A DNA stretch of 34,092 nt from an uncultured Bacteroidales bacterium (GTDB lineage: Bacteria; Bacteroidota; Bacteroidia; Bacteroidales; UBA932). The position numbers were made by a program, and so were the translations under genes. The stretch is taken from positions 1 to 34,092 of the forward strand of contig CAJOLJ010000077.1 of NCBI GenBank assembly GCA_905235445.1, written 5' to 3'. Shown here piece by piece: positions 17,421 to 26,474 of this stretch. Below the pieces are notes generated by a model. It saw only the letters and a program-made list of their open reading frames with translations. It made no database searches and was not told the DNA's origin. The first letter of the stretch is position 1, and the number at the start of each line of letters is the position of its first letter.

Positions 17421-17723
17421 ATGGCAAAATCCCCATATGATATCTGCGTGGTGACTCTGTGGAAAGAGTATCCCGCCGGAAACCGTTTCTTCGGACAGGA
17501 GATTTCGGTAAAGAACCTGGTCGAAGGGTTCGACATGCTGGAAGGACTGAGGGTGAAGGAGAAGGCAGTGGTCGAGGTTTTTGACGGGAAGTCCCTCATT
17601 TTCACGTTCCACGATGAAGGATATGATTTCCCGGTGGACGACAATGTCTACAGGACGGAGAGCGTGACGGGCAGTGACGGGATAGCGTCCCATATCACCG
17701 TGGAGTTCCCCCTCGACATGTAG
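17421..17723 (+). CDS. Hypothetical protein, 100 residues
   Basis: This small soluble protein has no signal peptide or membrane span. It begins MAKSPYDICVVTLWKEYPAG and ends ITVEFPLDM. Alternating hydrophobic residues (KAVVEVFDGKSLIFTFHDEG) suggest a small beta-sheet fold. I do not recognise a family. Codon use matches its neighbours, the frame is clean from the ATG, and it sits between a hairpin and a convergent gene with 11 bases between stops, so it is probably a real gene. Confidence 0.6.
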   Translation: MAKSPYDICVVTLWKEYPAGNRFFGQEISVKNLVEGFDMLEGLRVKEKAVVEVFDGKSLIFTFHDEGYDFPVDDNVYRTESVTGSDGIASHITVEFPLDM

Positions 17724-17734
17724 CGGAGGCGGGC

Positions 17735-18760
17735 TCAGTCCCCCTGCTTTTCACCTCCCGGCAGGGAGGCCACATGCTCGACTATGACCCTCAACAGGTA
17801 ATCCGCCGCTTCCCCGCCGCTTTCGAAGCGGTTCACCTCATCGGGCCATGTGAGGGAGATGACATATGTCCACCAGCCGTTCCCGTTGTGGACGAGGACG
17901 AAGGAAGTTTTTTCCCCTTTGCCGTGGGCGGGTACGAGTGTGGTGCGGAAGCATTCCGCACCGTCGTTGCTGCGGACCGCCGTCACGGCAGTGGCTTTGC
18001 CTTTCATCCCGGGACGGAGTTTCTTCATGAACATCTTCATGTCCACTACGTCCACTCTCCCGTCCACCTTGTTCCTCTTGCTGTAGGAGAGCGTATCCTC
18101 GTACTCCTTCCCGGACACGAAGGACTCGAACTCCGGGTCCAGGGTGTTGCTCGAGAAACTGTCATAGGTGTAGACGGTGACGTCGAACGCATCGAAAAGT
18201 TCTATGGACTGCGTGCAGATGTTCCCTTCCATCTTGGTGAAGTACACTCCGTCCTCGCCTCCGCTTCTGACGTACTTCACGCTTCGGTCCATTCCGTACT
18301 TGACGATGATGTCCCCGAGGCGGTAAATCAGGTCCACTATGGTCCCCGCCCTGTCCACGGCGGAGCCAAGAGTGGTGGCGACGCTTATGCGAAGGCTCAC
18401 TTTCCCCTTCGTAATTTCGGTGTCATATCCGGGAATCCCTTCCCGGGCTTTTTTGTCGATGGCCCGTAGGTCATCGTAAAGGGCCCTTCGGAGCGTGGCA
18501 CTTCCCGGGAGCGGGAGGTCTATGCTGTACTCTGCGTAGATTTTCTTCCAGGGACGGGTGCGCACCAGCGTGAGTTCCGACCAGATGTCGGGGCACTTCC
18601 TGTACACCGTGAAAGTGGGTTGCCGGAAGGCCTTTTCCCAGGGAAGGGCGTTGGAGAGGGCACGGAAAGTCCTCTCTGCCCCCACCTGGAATCTGTACAG
18701 AAAGAGGTAGAGGCCAAGGCCCAGGAGAAGTCCCGCAGTGGCAAGTAGGATGTTTCCCAT
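17735..18760 (-). CDS. Hypothetical membrane-anchored protein, 341 residues
   Basis: One N-terminal membrane segment (about residues 4-22, ILLATAGLLLGLGLYLFLY) anchors a soluble domain of about 310 residues. The domain starts with VGAERTFRALSNALPW and contains many charged and aromatic residues, for example the run GKGEKTSFVLVHNGNGWWTY. No catalytic motif or known family was recognised. A charged start and few Cys suggest a cytoplasmic or periplasmic domain on the inner membrane. A TATATTTG -7 element lies at 18858-18865 on this strand. The gene stands alone, convergent with the 100-residue gene. Confidence 0.7.
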   Translation of the reverse strand: MGNILLATAGLLLGLGLYLFLYRFQVGAERTFRALSNALPWEKAFRQPTFTVYRKCPDIWSELTLVRTRPWKKIYAEYSIDLPLPGSATLRRALYDDLRAIDKKAREGIPGYDTEITKGKVSLRISVATTLGSAVDRAGTIVDLIYRLGDIIVKYGMDRSVKYVRSGGEDGVYFTKMEGNICTQSIELFDAFDVTVYTYDSFSSNTLDPEFESFVSGKEYEDTLSYSKRNKVDGRVDVVDMKMFMKKLRPGMKGKATAVTAVRSNDGAECFRTTLVPAHGKGEKTSFVLVHNGNGWWTYVISLTWPDEVNRFESGGEAADYLLRVIVEHVASLPGGEKQGD

Positions 18761-18857
18761 AGGAAAATGTCAGGCAAATTTCTATATCTGTGTCCTTCCC
18801 CCTGTCCCTGAAGGGAAGTAACTGATGGCAAAAATACTAAAAAAGCACTGTTATGAA

Positions 18858-18865
18858 CAAATATA
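18858..18865 (-). promoter_or_regulatory. -7 element (TATATTTG) for the 341-residue membrane protein gene
   Basis: On the - strand these bases read TATATTTG, an exact TAnnTTTG match, 98 bases upstream of the start at 18760. The -33 element is not clear. The AGCCCC/GGGGCT hairpin abuts it directly. Confidence 0.45.
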
Positions 18866-18879
18866 GCCCCTTCGGGGCT
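18865..18879. repeat. AGCCCC-TTC-GGGGCT hairpin between divergent genes
   Basis: AGCCCC (18865-18870) and GGGGCT (18874-18879) form a 6-bp stem with the triloop TTC, followed on the + strand by TTCCCTCT. It resembles a short intrinsic terminator, yet no + strand gene ends upstream of it. It may stop - strand antisense transcription or be a repeat-type hairpin like the one at 15605-15626. Confidence 0.5.
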
Positions 18880-18911
18880 TTCCCTCTATGGATATTTTGT
18901 CGACCCTTTCG

Positions 18912-18919
18912 TAAATTTG
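18912..18919 (+). promoter_or_regulatory. -7 element (TAAATTTG) for the helicase gene
   Basis: TAAATTTG matches the TAnnTTTG consensus and lies 65 bases upstream of the helicase start at 18985. A TTTG at 18896-18899 is only 12 bases upstream, shorter than the usual -33/-7 spacing, so its part in the promoter is doubtful. Confidence 0.45.
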
Positions 18920-18984
18920 CCTTTTGGGAAAGGCGAATTTTCCCAACAGCTTAAGGCCGTACCCACCCACACACTCACTGCACA

Positions 18985-21900
18985 ATGTCCCTGAAATTAA
19001 CAGTCCAGTATTCCTCCGTCGTAAATTTCGCCCTCCAGCAGAACCATGTCCGCCCCATCCGGCAGATAAGCGTCCTGAACGAGGGGGAGGAAACGCTCGA
19101 GGACCTCACCGTCCAGATCGAGTCCGTTCCCGCTTTCATAAGTCCGCTGAGCCTATATATCCAGAGCATAGACCCCCGGAGGCAGGAGAACCTTTTCCCC
19201 ACCAGCCTTGAATGTGACGCCCCCTATCTTTCCACCGTTACCGAGAAGATAAGCGGCTACATAAGCGTCAAGGTCCTTCGTGGGAAGAAGGAGAACGTGG
19301 AAGGGGAGAGCTATTTCCGGAGGGGGGAGGTGGGTCTTCCCTCCCCGGAGGAAGGGCAGCCTGTCCAGGAACAGCCCTCCGGGGCCCCTTCGCAGGAAGT
19401 GCTCTGCGAGGAAAGATACTCTGTCGAGGTGCTGCCATTTGATTTCTGGCAGGGGACACGGGTGCTCCCCGAGATGCTGGGCGCGTTCGTCACCCCGAAC
19501 CATCCGCTTCTGAGGCCCATCATAAAGAGGGCTGCCGAGATCCTCGGGAAATGGACGGGGTCCTCCGCACTCGATGCCTACCAGTCCCGTGACCCAGGGA
19601 GGGTGAAGTACATGATGGGAGCTGTGTTCGAGGCCATAGGGGAGCTGGAGGTCAATTACTGCGTATCCCCGGCAAGTTACGAGAAGGGAGGCGGACAGCG
19701 CATAAGGCTGGTGGACGGGATACTGGATTCCAAGATGGCATGCTGCCTGGATGTGGCCTGCCTATATGCGGGCTGCCTGGAGGCCATAGGCCTCAATCCC
19801 ATCATAGTCATAGAGAATGCCCATGCCTACAGCGGGGCCTGGCTGGAGATGGATTCTTTCGCTTCGATGGTGAACGATGACGCATCGGTTCTTGCCAAGA
19901 GGATGGCGGAGGGCATAAATGAAATCCTCCTTGTCGAGACTACCGGCATGACCGGAGGTTGCCGGTGCTCCTTCGACAAGGCCACCGACGTAAGCCGCAC
20001 CCACATATTCTCGGGAGAGGAGTTCATGCTTTCTCTGGACATCCACAGATGTCGCATATCAGGGATAAATCCCCTTCCCCTCACGGTCCAGGGAACGCTC
20101 GACCTTGAGGAGGCTGCGAGGATGGAGGCCCTTCGGCACGCTGCCCCGACCGAGCTCTCTGCCAAGGACCTCATAAACCCGGCATCCACGGGGGAAGTGA
20201 CAAAGCAGATGATCTGGGAGCGGAAGCTCCTGGACCTGAGCCTGAGGAACAATCTTCTCAATACCCGGGTGTCGAAGGACTCCGTCAGGATACTTTCCTT
20301 CGAACTGGGCTCCCTTGAGGATGACCTCGCCGACGGAGTGGAGTTCTCCCTTTGCGGGCTGCCGGATTTCGTGGAGGAGGGAGAGTCAGTGCATCTTAAG
20401 AATATAACCAGGGGCGACAAACTCTGGGTCTTCTCCTCCGAGGAGCAGAAGATGCACCGCCTGCATTCCCTCCTGAGCGTGGATGTCCTGAAGACTTCCC
20501 TTACCAAACTCTACAGGGCATCCCGGACCTCGATGGAGGAGAACGGAGCCAATACCCTGTACCTGGCCCTGGGCATGCTTCGCTGGTACGAGACGGATGC
20601 CTGCGCCAAGGCGCATTACGCCCCGGTGCTCCTTTTCCCCGTTGAAATCCTCCGCAAGTCCTCCGAGAGCGGCTATGTCCTTCGTGGCAGGGACGAGGAC
20701 ATGATGATGAATATCACCCTGCTGGAAATGCTCCGGCAGTTCTTCAACATAGACATAGGCGGGCTGAACCCACTCCCGAGGGACGCCTCGGGAGTGGATG
20801 TCCCGCTCATTTTCAATACCATCCGTCACCAGATAATGGGGATGAAGGGCTGGGACATCGAGGACCAGACCCTCCTGGGGATCTTCTCCTTCAATAAGTT
20901 CGTGATGTGGAACGATATCCACAATAACTCCGAAGTCCTGGCCAGGAACCCGGTCGTCAGAAGTCTCATTGACGGTCGCATAAGCGAGGAGATTCCACTC
21001 TCCGACGAGCAACAGACCACCCTCGAGGACCCCGCCACGGCGGATTATCCTGGACAGGACCGCCTGGACAAGATGCTCTCGGAGGGACGCATCACCCTTC
21101 CCATCAGTGCGGACTCCTCGCAGCTGGAGGCCATTGAGGCCGCCTCCCGCGGGGAATCCTTCATCCTTCACGGCCCTCCCGGGACAGGAAAGTCCCAGAC
21201 TATCACCAACATGATAGCCAATGCCCTCTACCAGGGCAAGAGGGTGCTTTTCGTGGCTGAGAAGATGGCTGCGCTGGAAGTGGTGCAAAAAAGGCTCGCG
21301 GCAATCGGCCTGGACCCTTTCTGCCTGGAACTGCATTCCAACAAGAGCAAGAAGTCCGCGGTCCTCGAGCAGCTTCGCCGCACCTCCGAGGTCACACGCA
21401 CCAAGACTCCGGAACTTTTCGGCAGGGACGCTGCCGCACTCCGTACCCTCATAGGGCAACTGTCCGGCACGATGGCCGCCATCCACATGAAACATCCCGC
21501 AGGGCTCTCCCTGTATGACTGCATGTCGGAGTACGCCCTTCTTGGTGAAGGAAAGGAGTATCTCCTTGACTGTGCGAAATATACCCAGGAAGACGTGAGC
21601 CGGATGCAGGACGAGGTGTCGGAATACCGGGCAGCCTGCAGGATAATTGGGGACCCTGCGACGGACCCTCTGCGTGACCTTCGCATCCTGGGCATTCCCG
21701 CCCCGGATGCCGTTCCCTCCATGAAGGACTGTTCGGGGAAGGCAAGGAGCCTTTCCACCCTTGCCCGGGAAACCTTCACGGCCCTTTTCGGGGGGAACGC
21801 CCCCACTGCGTCAAAGGATAACCTCCCCCACCTTTATGAAATAGCTTCCCGGATCCTGGAAGGGGCCCCTCTTCCGCTGATGGCGCTCACCATGGATATC

Positions 21901-22740
21901 CCCGAGGTCGAGAGGAAGGTCACCGGGGTCTGCGAGGCGGGAGCGAGGCTGGATGAACTTCAGGGGCCTATCCTGAAGCGCTATGACAGGAGTATACTGA
22001 GGGCCGATTCTTCCATGCTGAAGGCCCAGTACCAGGAAGTCGCCGCGAAAAAGGGCCTTGGGAGGCTCTTCGCCGAGGGGTCCTTCCGCTCCCAGTTCAA
22101 GCAGTACTCCCTATCCGGGAGCAAGCCTTCCATGAACGAGATACAGGTCCTTGTGGACATGCTCTGCGAGGCCCGCACATGCAGGCGCACGGTCGAGGCC
22201 TACTCCGGGCAGATGGCATCCCTGTTTCCCACCCTCTGGAATGACGGGAACCCCTCTTCCTGGGATGCGATGCCCCCTCTTCTGGGTTCTGTGGGAACCC
22301 TCTCGTCCGCTATCCGCTCCCTTAGCGGGAGCCCCGAAGAGTTCAGGGCGCTTTGCTCCTCTCTCACTTCCAAGGCGGGTCCATCCTCCATCGGGGAGTT
22401 CCTGTCCTGGAACAGGGACACCCTCGAGGCCTACAGGAGAGGGTACCGGGACTTCGTCCAGTCCCTCTCCAAGGTGGAATCCTCCCTCGGCATAAGCTTG
22501 GAAGACAACAGAGGCGAAAGGGAACAATCCGGGGAGGATTTTCCCCAGAGCCTCTCCTCCACCCTGGACCGGTCTCCTTCCATTTCAGGGAAAGGGCCAT
22601 GTACAATACATACAGGGCCGCCCTCGATAGGGACTCCCTCTCTGTTCTTTACGAGGAAGTGGAGGCCGGAAGACTTCAGCCGTCGGAACTTCCCGATGTG
22701 TTCAGGAGGAGCCTTTTCCGCAGTTATGGGGACTTCATAG
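18985..22740 (+). pseudogene. Giant DUF4011/COG1112-type superfamily 1 helicase, 5' part (frameshift near 22580)
   Basis: This frame encodes the first about 1,195 residues of a helicase of about 2,035 residues. Residues 1-115 are a beta-rich N-terminal domain. About 239-290 (RIRLVDGILDSKMACCLDVA, then IENAHAYSGAWLE) is a transglutaminase-like fold with Cys and His. About 406 onward (MIWERKLLDLSLRNNLLN) is the DUF4011 signature. The Walker A motif GPPGTGKS is at 730-737, followed by RVLFVAEKMAALEVVQKRL. Sense coding continues to about LSSTLDRS (22570-22580), after which this frame reads Pro/Ser-rich nonsense to 22740 while the next frame carries on the helicase. Related proteins are single chains, so this is a frameshift or an assembly indel. 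An enzyme acting on DNA or RNA, possibly in defence, is inferred only from family context. Confidence 0.8.
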
Positions 22741-25094
22741 TCGCATCCTCCCCGCTTCTGACCACTTTCCACGGGGAGATATTCCAGCAGAAGATAGAGA
22801 GGTTCCGTGAACTGAGCTCCGAGTTCGAGACCCTGACCAGAAAGGAGATTTACGCCAAGCTCGCATCCACACTGCCTTCCCTCCAGAAGGAGGCGTCGCA
22901 GAGTTCCGAGGTGGGCATCCTGCAGCGCAACATAAGAAACGGTTGCCGGGGGATATCGCTGAGGCATCTCTTCGAGCAGATCCCGGACCTTCTGCCCAGG
23001 ATGTGCCCCTGTATGATGATGAGCCCGCTCAGCGTTGCCCAGTACATAGACGCTTCGCGCACCCCCTTCGACCTTGTCATTTTCGATGAGGCATCCCAGA
23101 TGCCTACCTGCGAGGCGGTGGGGGCCATAGCGAGGGGCAGGAGCATAATAGTTGTGGGGGATCCCCGCCAGATGCCTCCCACCTCATTCTTCACCTCCAC
23201 CTACTATGATGAGGAGAACTCACAGAAGGAGGACCTGGAGAGCATCCTGGATGACTGCCTGGCCCTGAGCCTTCCTTCCAAGAGACTGCTGTGGCACTAC
23301 CGTTCACGTCATGAGAGCCTCATAGCATTCTCCAACGTGAAATACTACGAGAACTCCCTTCGTACCTTCCCGTCCCCGGACGACCGGCAGACAAAGGTCG
23401 AGTTCGTCCATGTAAACGGCCTGTATGACAGGGGCGCTACCCGCCAGAACAGGGCTGAGGCCGAGGCTGTCGTGAAAGAGATAGAGGAGCGGTTGCTGGA
23501 TCCCGAAAAGAGAAAGTTCTCGATGGGCGTAGTCACTTTCAATACCAACCAGCAGTCCCTCATAGAGGACCTTCTCGTGGACCTGTATCGTCGGCGTCCC
23601 CATCTTGAAAAACTTGCAGGGGAGTGCCCTGAACCTATTTTCATCAAGAACCTCGAGAATGTCCAGGGAGATGAAAGGGATATAATCCTCTTCTCCGTGG
23701 GCTATGGACAGGATAAGAAGGGGGTCGTGTCACTGAACTTCGGACCTCTGAACAGGGAAGGAGGCTGGCGAAGACTCAACGTCGCAGTCTCCCGTGCCCG
23801 TTACGGGATGAAGGTGTTCTCCACCCTCACCTCGGATATGATTGACCTTGACCGCTGCTCTGCGGAGGGCGTGGCCGGGCTGAAGGCGTTCCTCGCCTAT
23901 GCCGAGAGGGGACGTGACGCCCTGCTTTACGATACAGCATCCTCCAGGAAGATAAGGGACGGGGTCGTGCTTGACATAGCGTCGGCCATATCCTCCCTTG
24001 GATACGAGGTCAAGACCAATGTGGGCTGTTCCGGCTACAGGGTGGACATTGCTGTGGTCGATCCCAAACAGACTGACCGTTACTTCGCTGCCGTCCTCGT
24101 GGACGGTTACAACTTCTCTTCCCAGAGAACAGCCCGTGACAGGGAGATTGTCCAGGTCGGGGTGCTGGGCTCCCTTGGGTGGGATGTGTTCAGGGTATGG
24201 TCCCTGGACTGGAGAAACTATCCTGACAAGGTTCTCTCCGACCTCAAGTTCTCCCTGGACGGGAGCCTTGCCGCCCTCCATGAAAAAGAGGAGGCGGCGC
24301 GCCTGCCTCTTGAGGTGGAAGGCTTCGGCATGCTGCCCCAGGATGGCGGGTCGGGGGAGACGGACTCCGAAACCCAGGCTCCCGCCCCCCTCGGAAGCAC
24401 CCCGACCGGACAGGATGGCCCCCTTCCTCTTTTTGAACATAAGGAAAAGAGGCTTCCTTTGGAAGACAACGATGAACTGGACAGCGTGAAGGAGCCCTCT
24501 CCCGTTGACTTGGGAGGGGAGCCGGATGAGGACGGAGGGGAAATCCCCTACATCGTGTATCGTACCAACCGGAGTTCCCCCGCCCCGGACCTCTCTTCGG
24601 AGAGCTTTTACGGGAAACTGCTCCCGGAGATCCAGGGCATAATCATGGTGGAAGGTCCGATAAGCTCGCTACTGTTGGCAAGGAGGGTGTGTGAGGTGTT
24701 CTCGATTCCGAAGGCTACGACAAGGCTTTCCCGTCTCATGCAGGTGGCACTTGCCACCATACCCGTCGCAAAGACCGTGACCCCGTCAGGAAGGGTCTTC
24801 TTCTGGCCTTCCGGAATGGATCCCGCTACATATAATCTATATAGGACCTCCTCCGAGCGGGAGGCCCTGGACATAGCTCCCGAGGAAGTGCGAGGGGTGC
24901 TGTGCTCACTCTTGAAGGACGAACTCTCCATCCCGGAGGAGGATGCCCCGAAGGCCCTGTCCGTCAGGTTCGGCTACGCGAGGATATCCCCGAACGTAAT
25001 AAAGAGCATGGAGGAGGGAATAGGGCTTGCCCTCTCGGAGGGAAAGGTTGAAAGAAGGGATGGGCGCCTGTACCTCGTGACCGGGGGAGAGTGA
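22599..25094 (+). pseudogene. Giant helicase, 3' part: helicase motifs II-VI, Vsr-like nuclease, DUF3320
   Basis: The continuation frame has its first in-frame ATG at 22599 (MYNTYRAALDRDSL), but the true join is just upstream, about 22570-22595. It holds motif II DLVIFDEASQMP (about 23070), VVGDPRQMPPT (about 23150), LLWHYRSRHESLI (about 23290), NVQGDERDIILFS (about 23660) and LNVAVSRARYG (about 23780), all SF1/UPF1-like. A Vsr-like/MTES_1575 endonuclease domain follows around 23960-24220 (SGYRVDIAVVDP, AVLVDGYNF, LGSLGWDVFRVWSLDW), then an acidic Pro-rich linker and a C-terminal DUF3320 domain (about 24610-25080). On its own this half lacks Walker A and could not act as a helicase. Confidence 0.8.
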
Positions 25095-25217
25095 GCGTGC
25101 TCTTCCCCCCCCCACCCCTTCGGAATTAAGTACTTGTGTGAAAGGACTTTTCTGCCCGACCTAAAGCGGGGAGGGAAAGGATTTTACGTCCCGGGGACAA
25201 AAAAAAGGGAAGATTTC

Positions 25218-25248
25218 TTGCAAATTAATATCGGTATCGCTATGTTTG
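25218..25248 (+). promoter_or_regulatory. Promoter of the cysK-cysE leader (TTG-N20-TATGTTTG)
   Basis: TTG at 25218-25220 and TATGTTTG at 25241-25248 match the Bacteroidota -33 and -7 elements with a 20-base spacer. Transcription should begin at about 25252-25256, at or just before the ATG of the leader frame, so the leader peptide mRNA would be leaderless or nearly so. The distance to the cysK ATG is about 215 bases, far longer than the leaders of other genes here. Confidence 0.7.
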
Positions 25249-25255
25249 CAGCGCA

Positions 25256-25336
25256 ATGATCTCTGTAGCATCTCATATGGCATGTTGTTGTCGGACCTCT
25301 CGGCCCGACCTGTACGTCATGCCATGTATGCTGTAG
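25256..25336 (+). CDS. Cys-rich leader peptide of the cysK attenuator (26 residues)
   Basis: The frame ATG 25256 to TAG 25334-25336 encodes 26 residues that include MACCCR. Three consecutive Cys codons (TGT TGT TGT, 25283-25291) sit at the foot of a hairpin (25290-25309), and a fourth Cys codon is near the end. An internal in-frame ATG at 25277 would give a 19-residue peptide beginning MACCCR. Such peptides sense charged tRNA: a ribosome waiting at the Cys codons would mask the first hairpin arm and free the second arm to pair with the terminator stem. The gene downstream makes cysteine. The match of codon content, position and product is the evidence; expression is unproven. Confidence 0.7.
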   Translation: MISVASHMACCCRTSRPDLYVMPCML

Positions 25337-25361
25337 GATCATGCTTCATGAGGACTTACTT

Positions 25362-25388
25362 GTCGGGACCGTGTGTCCCGACTTTTTT
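25362..25388 (+). terminator. Intrinsic terminator in the cysK leader
   Basis: An 8-bp perfect stem, GTCGGGAC (25362-25369) with GTCCCGAC (25375-25382), has a 5-base loop CGTGT. Six T follow (25383-25388), then GTTTT. It is the best rho-independent terminator in the window and stands 80 bases before the cysK ATG, not after any full-length gene on this strand, so it must act on the leader transcript. Confidence 0.85.
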
Positions 25389-25468
25389 GTTTTCAGGGCC
25401 TCCCCATCATCCATTCCATGTTCCACTGCCGAAATAAGCGACTTGACAAACAATAAAAACTTAAAGAC

Positions 25469-26401
25469 ATGATTTACTCTTCACTTACCTCCCTTATCGG
25501 ACGGACTCCGCTTCTGAGGGTCCAGGGTTATCCCGGCCAGAAGGCCGACATCGTCCTGAAACTTGAATACTTCAACCCCGGGGGCAGCGTCAAGGACCGC
25601 ATCGCACTCGCGATGATTGACGACGCCTACGCCAGGGGGACCCTTACCCCGGGTGCCACCATCATCGAACCCACGAGCGGCAATACCGGAGTGGGCCTTG
25701 CCTGGGTGGGGGCCTCGAGGGGCCACAAGGTCATCCTCACCATGCCCGACACCATGAGCCTTGAAAGAAGGAACCTTCTTGCCGCCCTCGGTGCTACCCT
25801 CGTCCTTACTCCCGGTGCCCAGGGCATGAAGGGAGCCATTGCCAAAGCCGAGCAGCTTCAGGGCGAAATCCCCGGCTCGGTCATCCTTTCCCAGTTCACC
25901 AATCCAGCCAATCCCCTTGTCCACGAGAGGACTACCGCCCAGGAAATCTGGAACGATACCGAGGGGAAGGTGGACATCTTTGTGGCCGGTGTCGGAACCG
26001 GCGGAACCGTCAGCGGGACGGGTCGTGGCCTCAAGGCGCATAACCCGAAGGTGCAGGTGGTCGCAGTCGAGCCCGAGAGCTCAGCCGTCCTTTCCACCGG
26101 AATCCCCGGCAAGCACAAGATCCAGGGAATAGGCGCCGGGTTCGTGCCCAAGACCTACAGTCCCGAAGTCGTGGACAGGATCCTTCCCATAAGTGACGAC
26201 GATGCAATCCGATCCTCGAGGTTGCTCTCCGCAAGGGAAGGACTGCTTGTGGGAATATCCTCGGGTGCCGCATTCGCAGCCGCCCTGAAACTTGCCGCAC
26301 TGCCCGAGAATGAAGGGAAAATGATTGTGGCCCTTCTTCCGGATACCGGGGAACGTTACCTCTCGACCGTGCTGTACGCCTCCGAGCAGTATCCCCTCTA
26401 G
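25469..26401 (+). CDS. cysK: Cysteine synthase A (O-acetylserine sulfhydrylase)
   Basis: This 310-residue PLP enzyme makes L-cysteine from O-acetyl-L-serine and sulfide. Lys42 in NPGGSVKDR forms the internal aldimine. EPTSGNTGVGLA is the substrate-binding Asn loop, GVGTGGTVSGTGRGL binds the PLP phosphate, and GISSGAAFAAAL is the C-terminal PLP ring contact region. The length is standard. It follows the attenuator leader and is followed after 73 bases by cysE, which supplies its substrate, so the two form a compact cysteine biosynthesis unit. Regulation by cysteine supply through the leader is inferred. Confidence 0.96.
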   Translation: MIYSSLTSLIGRTPLLRVQGYPGQKADIVLKLEYFNPGGSVKDRIALAMIDDAYARGTLTPGATIIEPTSGNTGVGLAWVGASRGHKVILTMPDTMSLERRNLLAALGATLVLTPGAQGMKGAIAKAEQLQGEIPGSVILSQFTNPANPLVHERTTAQEIWNDTEGKVDIFVAGVGTGGTVSGTGRGLKAHNPKVQVVAVEPESSAVLSTGIPGKHKIQGIGAGFVPKTYSPEVVDRILPISDDDAIRSSRLLSAREGLLVGISSGAAFAAALKLAALPENEGKMIVALLPDTGERYLSTVLYASEQYPL

Positions 26402-26474
26402 CGAAGTCGGATACAACTCATCTGTCACTTTCAGCAAGTACCTGATTTTGCAGTCTTAAGACAAGCCCGCTCCC

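Larger units (their letters stand above)
25256..25388 (+). promoter_or_regulatory. Transcription attenuator RNA upstream of cysK
   Basis: Arm 1 GTCGGACC (25290-25297) pairs with arm 2 GGCCCGAC (25302-25309), with one A-C mismatch and the tetraloop TCTC. Arm 3 GTCGGGAC (25362-25369) pairs with arm 4 GTCCCGAC (25375-25382) to form the terminator. CCCGAC of arm 2 (25304-25309) is exactly complementary to GTCGGG of arm 3 (25362-25367), giving a competing antiterminator. An outer helix of three blocks (25256-25261 with 25337-25342, 25267-25271 with 25328-25332, 25277-25284 with 25318-25325) encloses the first hairpin. This is a four-arm attenuation layout like the trp and his leaders of enterobacteria, here tied to Cys codons. 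Confidence 0.7.
25095..25468 (+). other. cysK upstream region: C9 run, promoter, leader peptide, attenuator
   Basis: The first 120 bases after the helicase hold a run of nine C (25105-25113), a small GTCC/GGAC hairpin followed by eight A (about 25190-25206), and nothing that looks coding. From 25218 on the region carries a promoter, a 26-codon leader frame, a hairpin, an intrinsic terminator, and about 75 bases of spacer before the cysK start. Each element has its own entry. Confidence 0.7.

Noticed and set aside
25105..25113. Run of nine C as a possible phase-variation tract
   Set aside because: It lies after the helicase stop and 100 bases before the cysK promoter, so slippage would not change a reading frame or promoter spacing.
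25246..25437. 63-codon + strand frame overlapping the cysK leader
   Set aside because: It runs through the terminator stem and T-tract, and its composition is not protein-like. The 26-codon frame with the Cys run fits the structure better.
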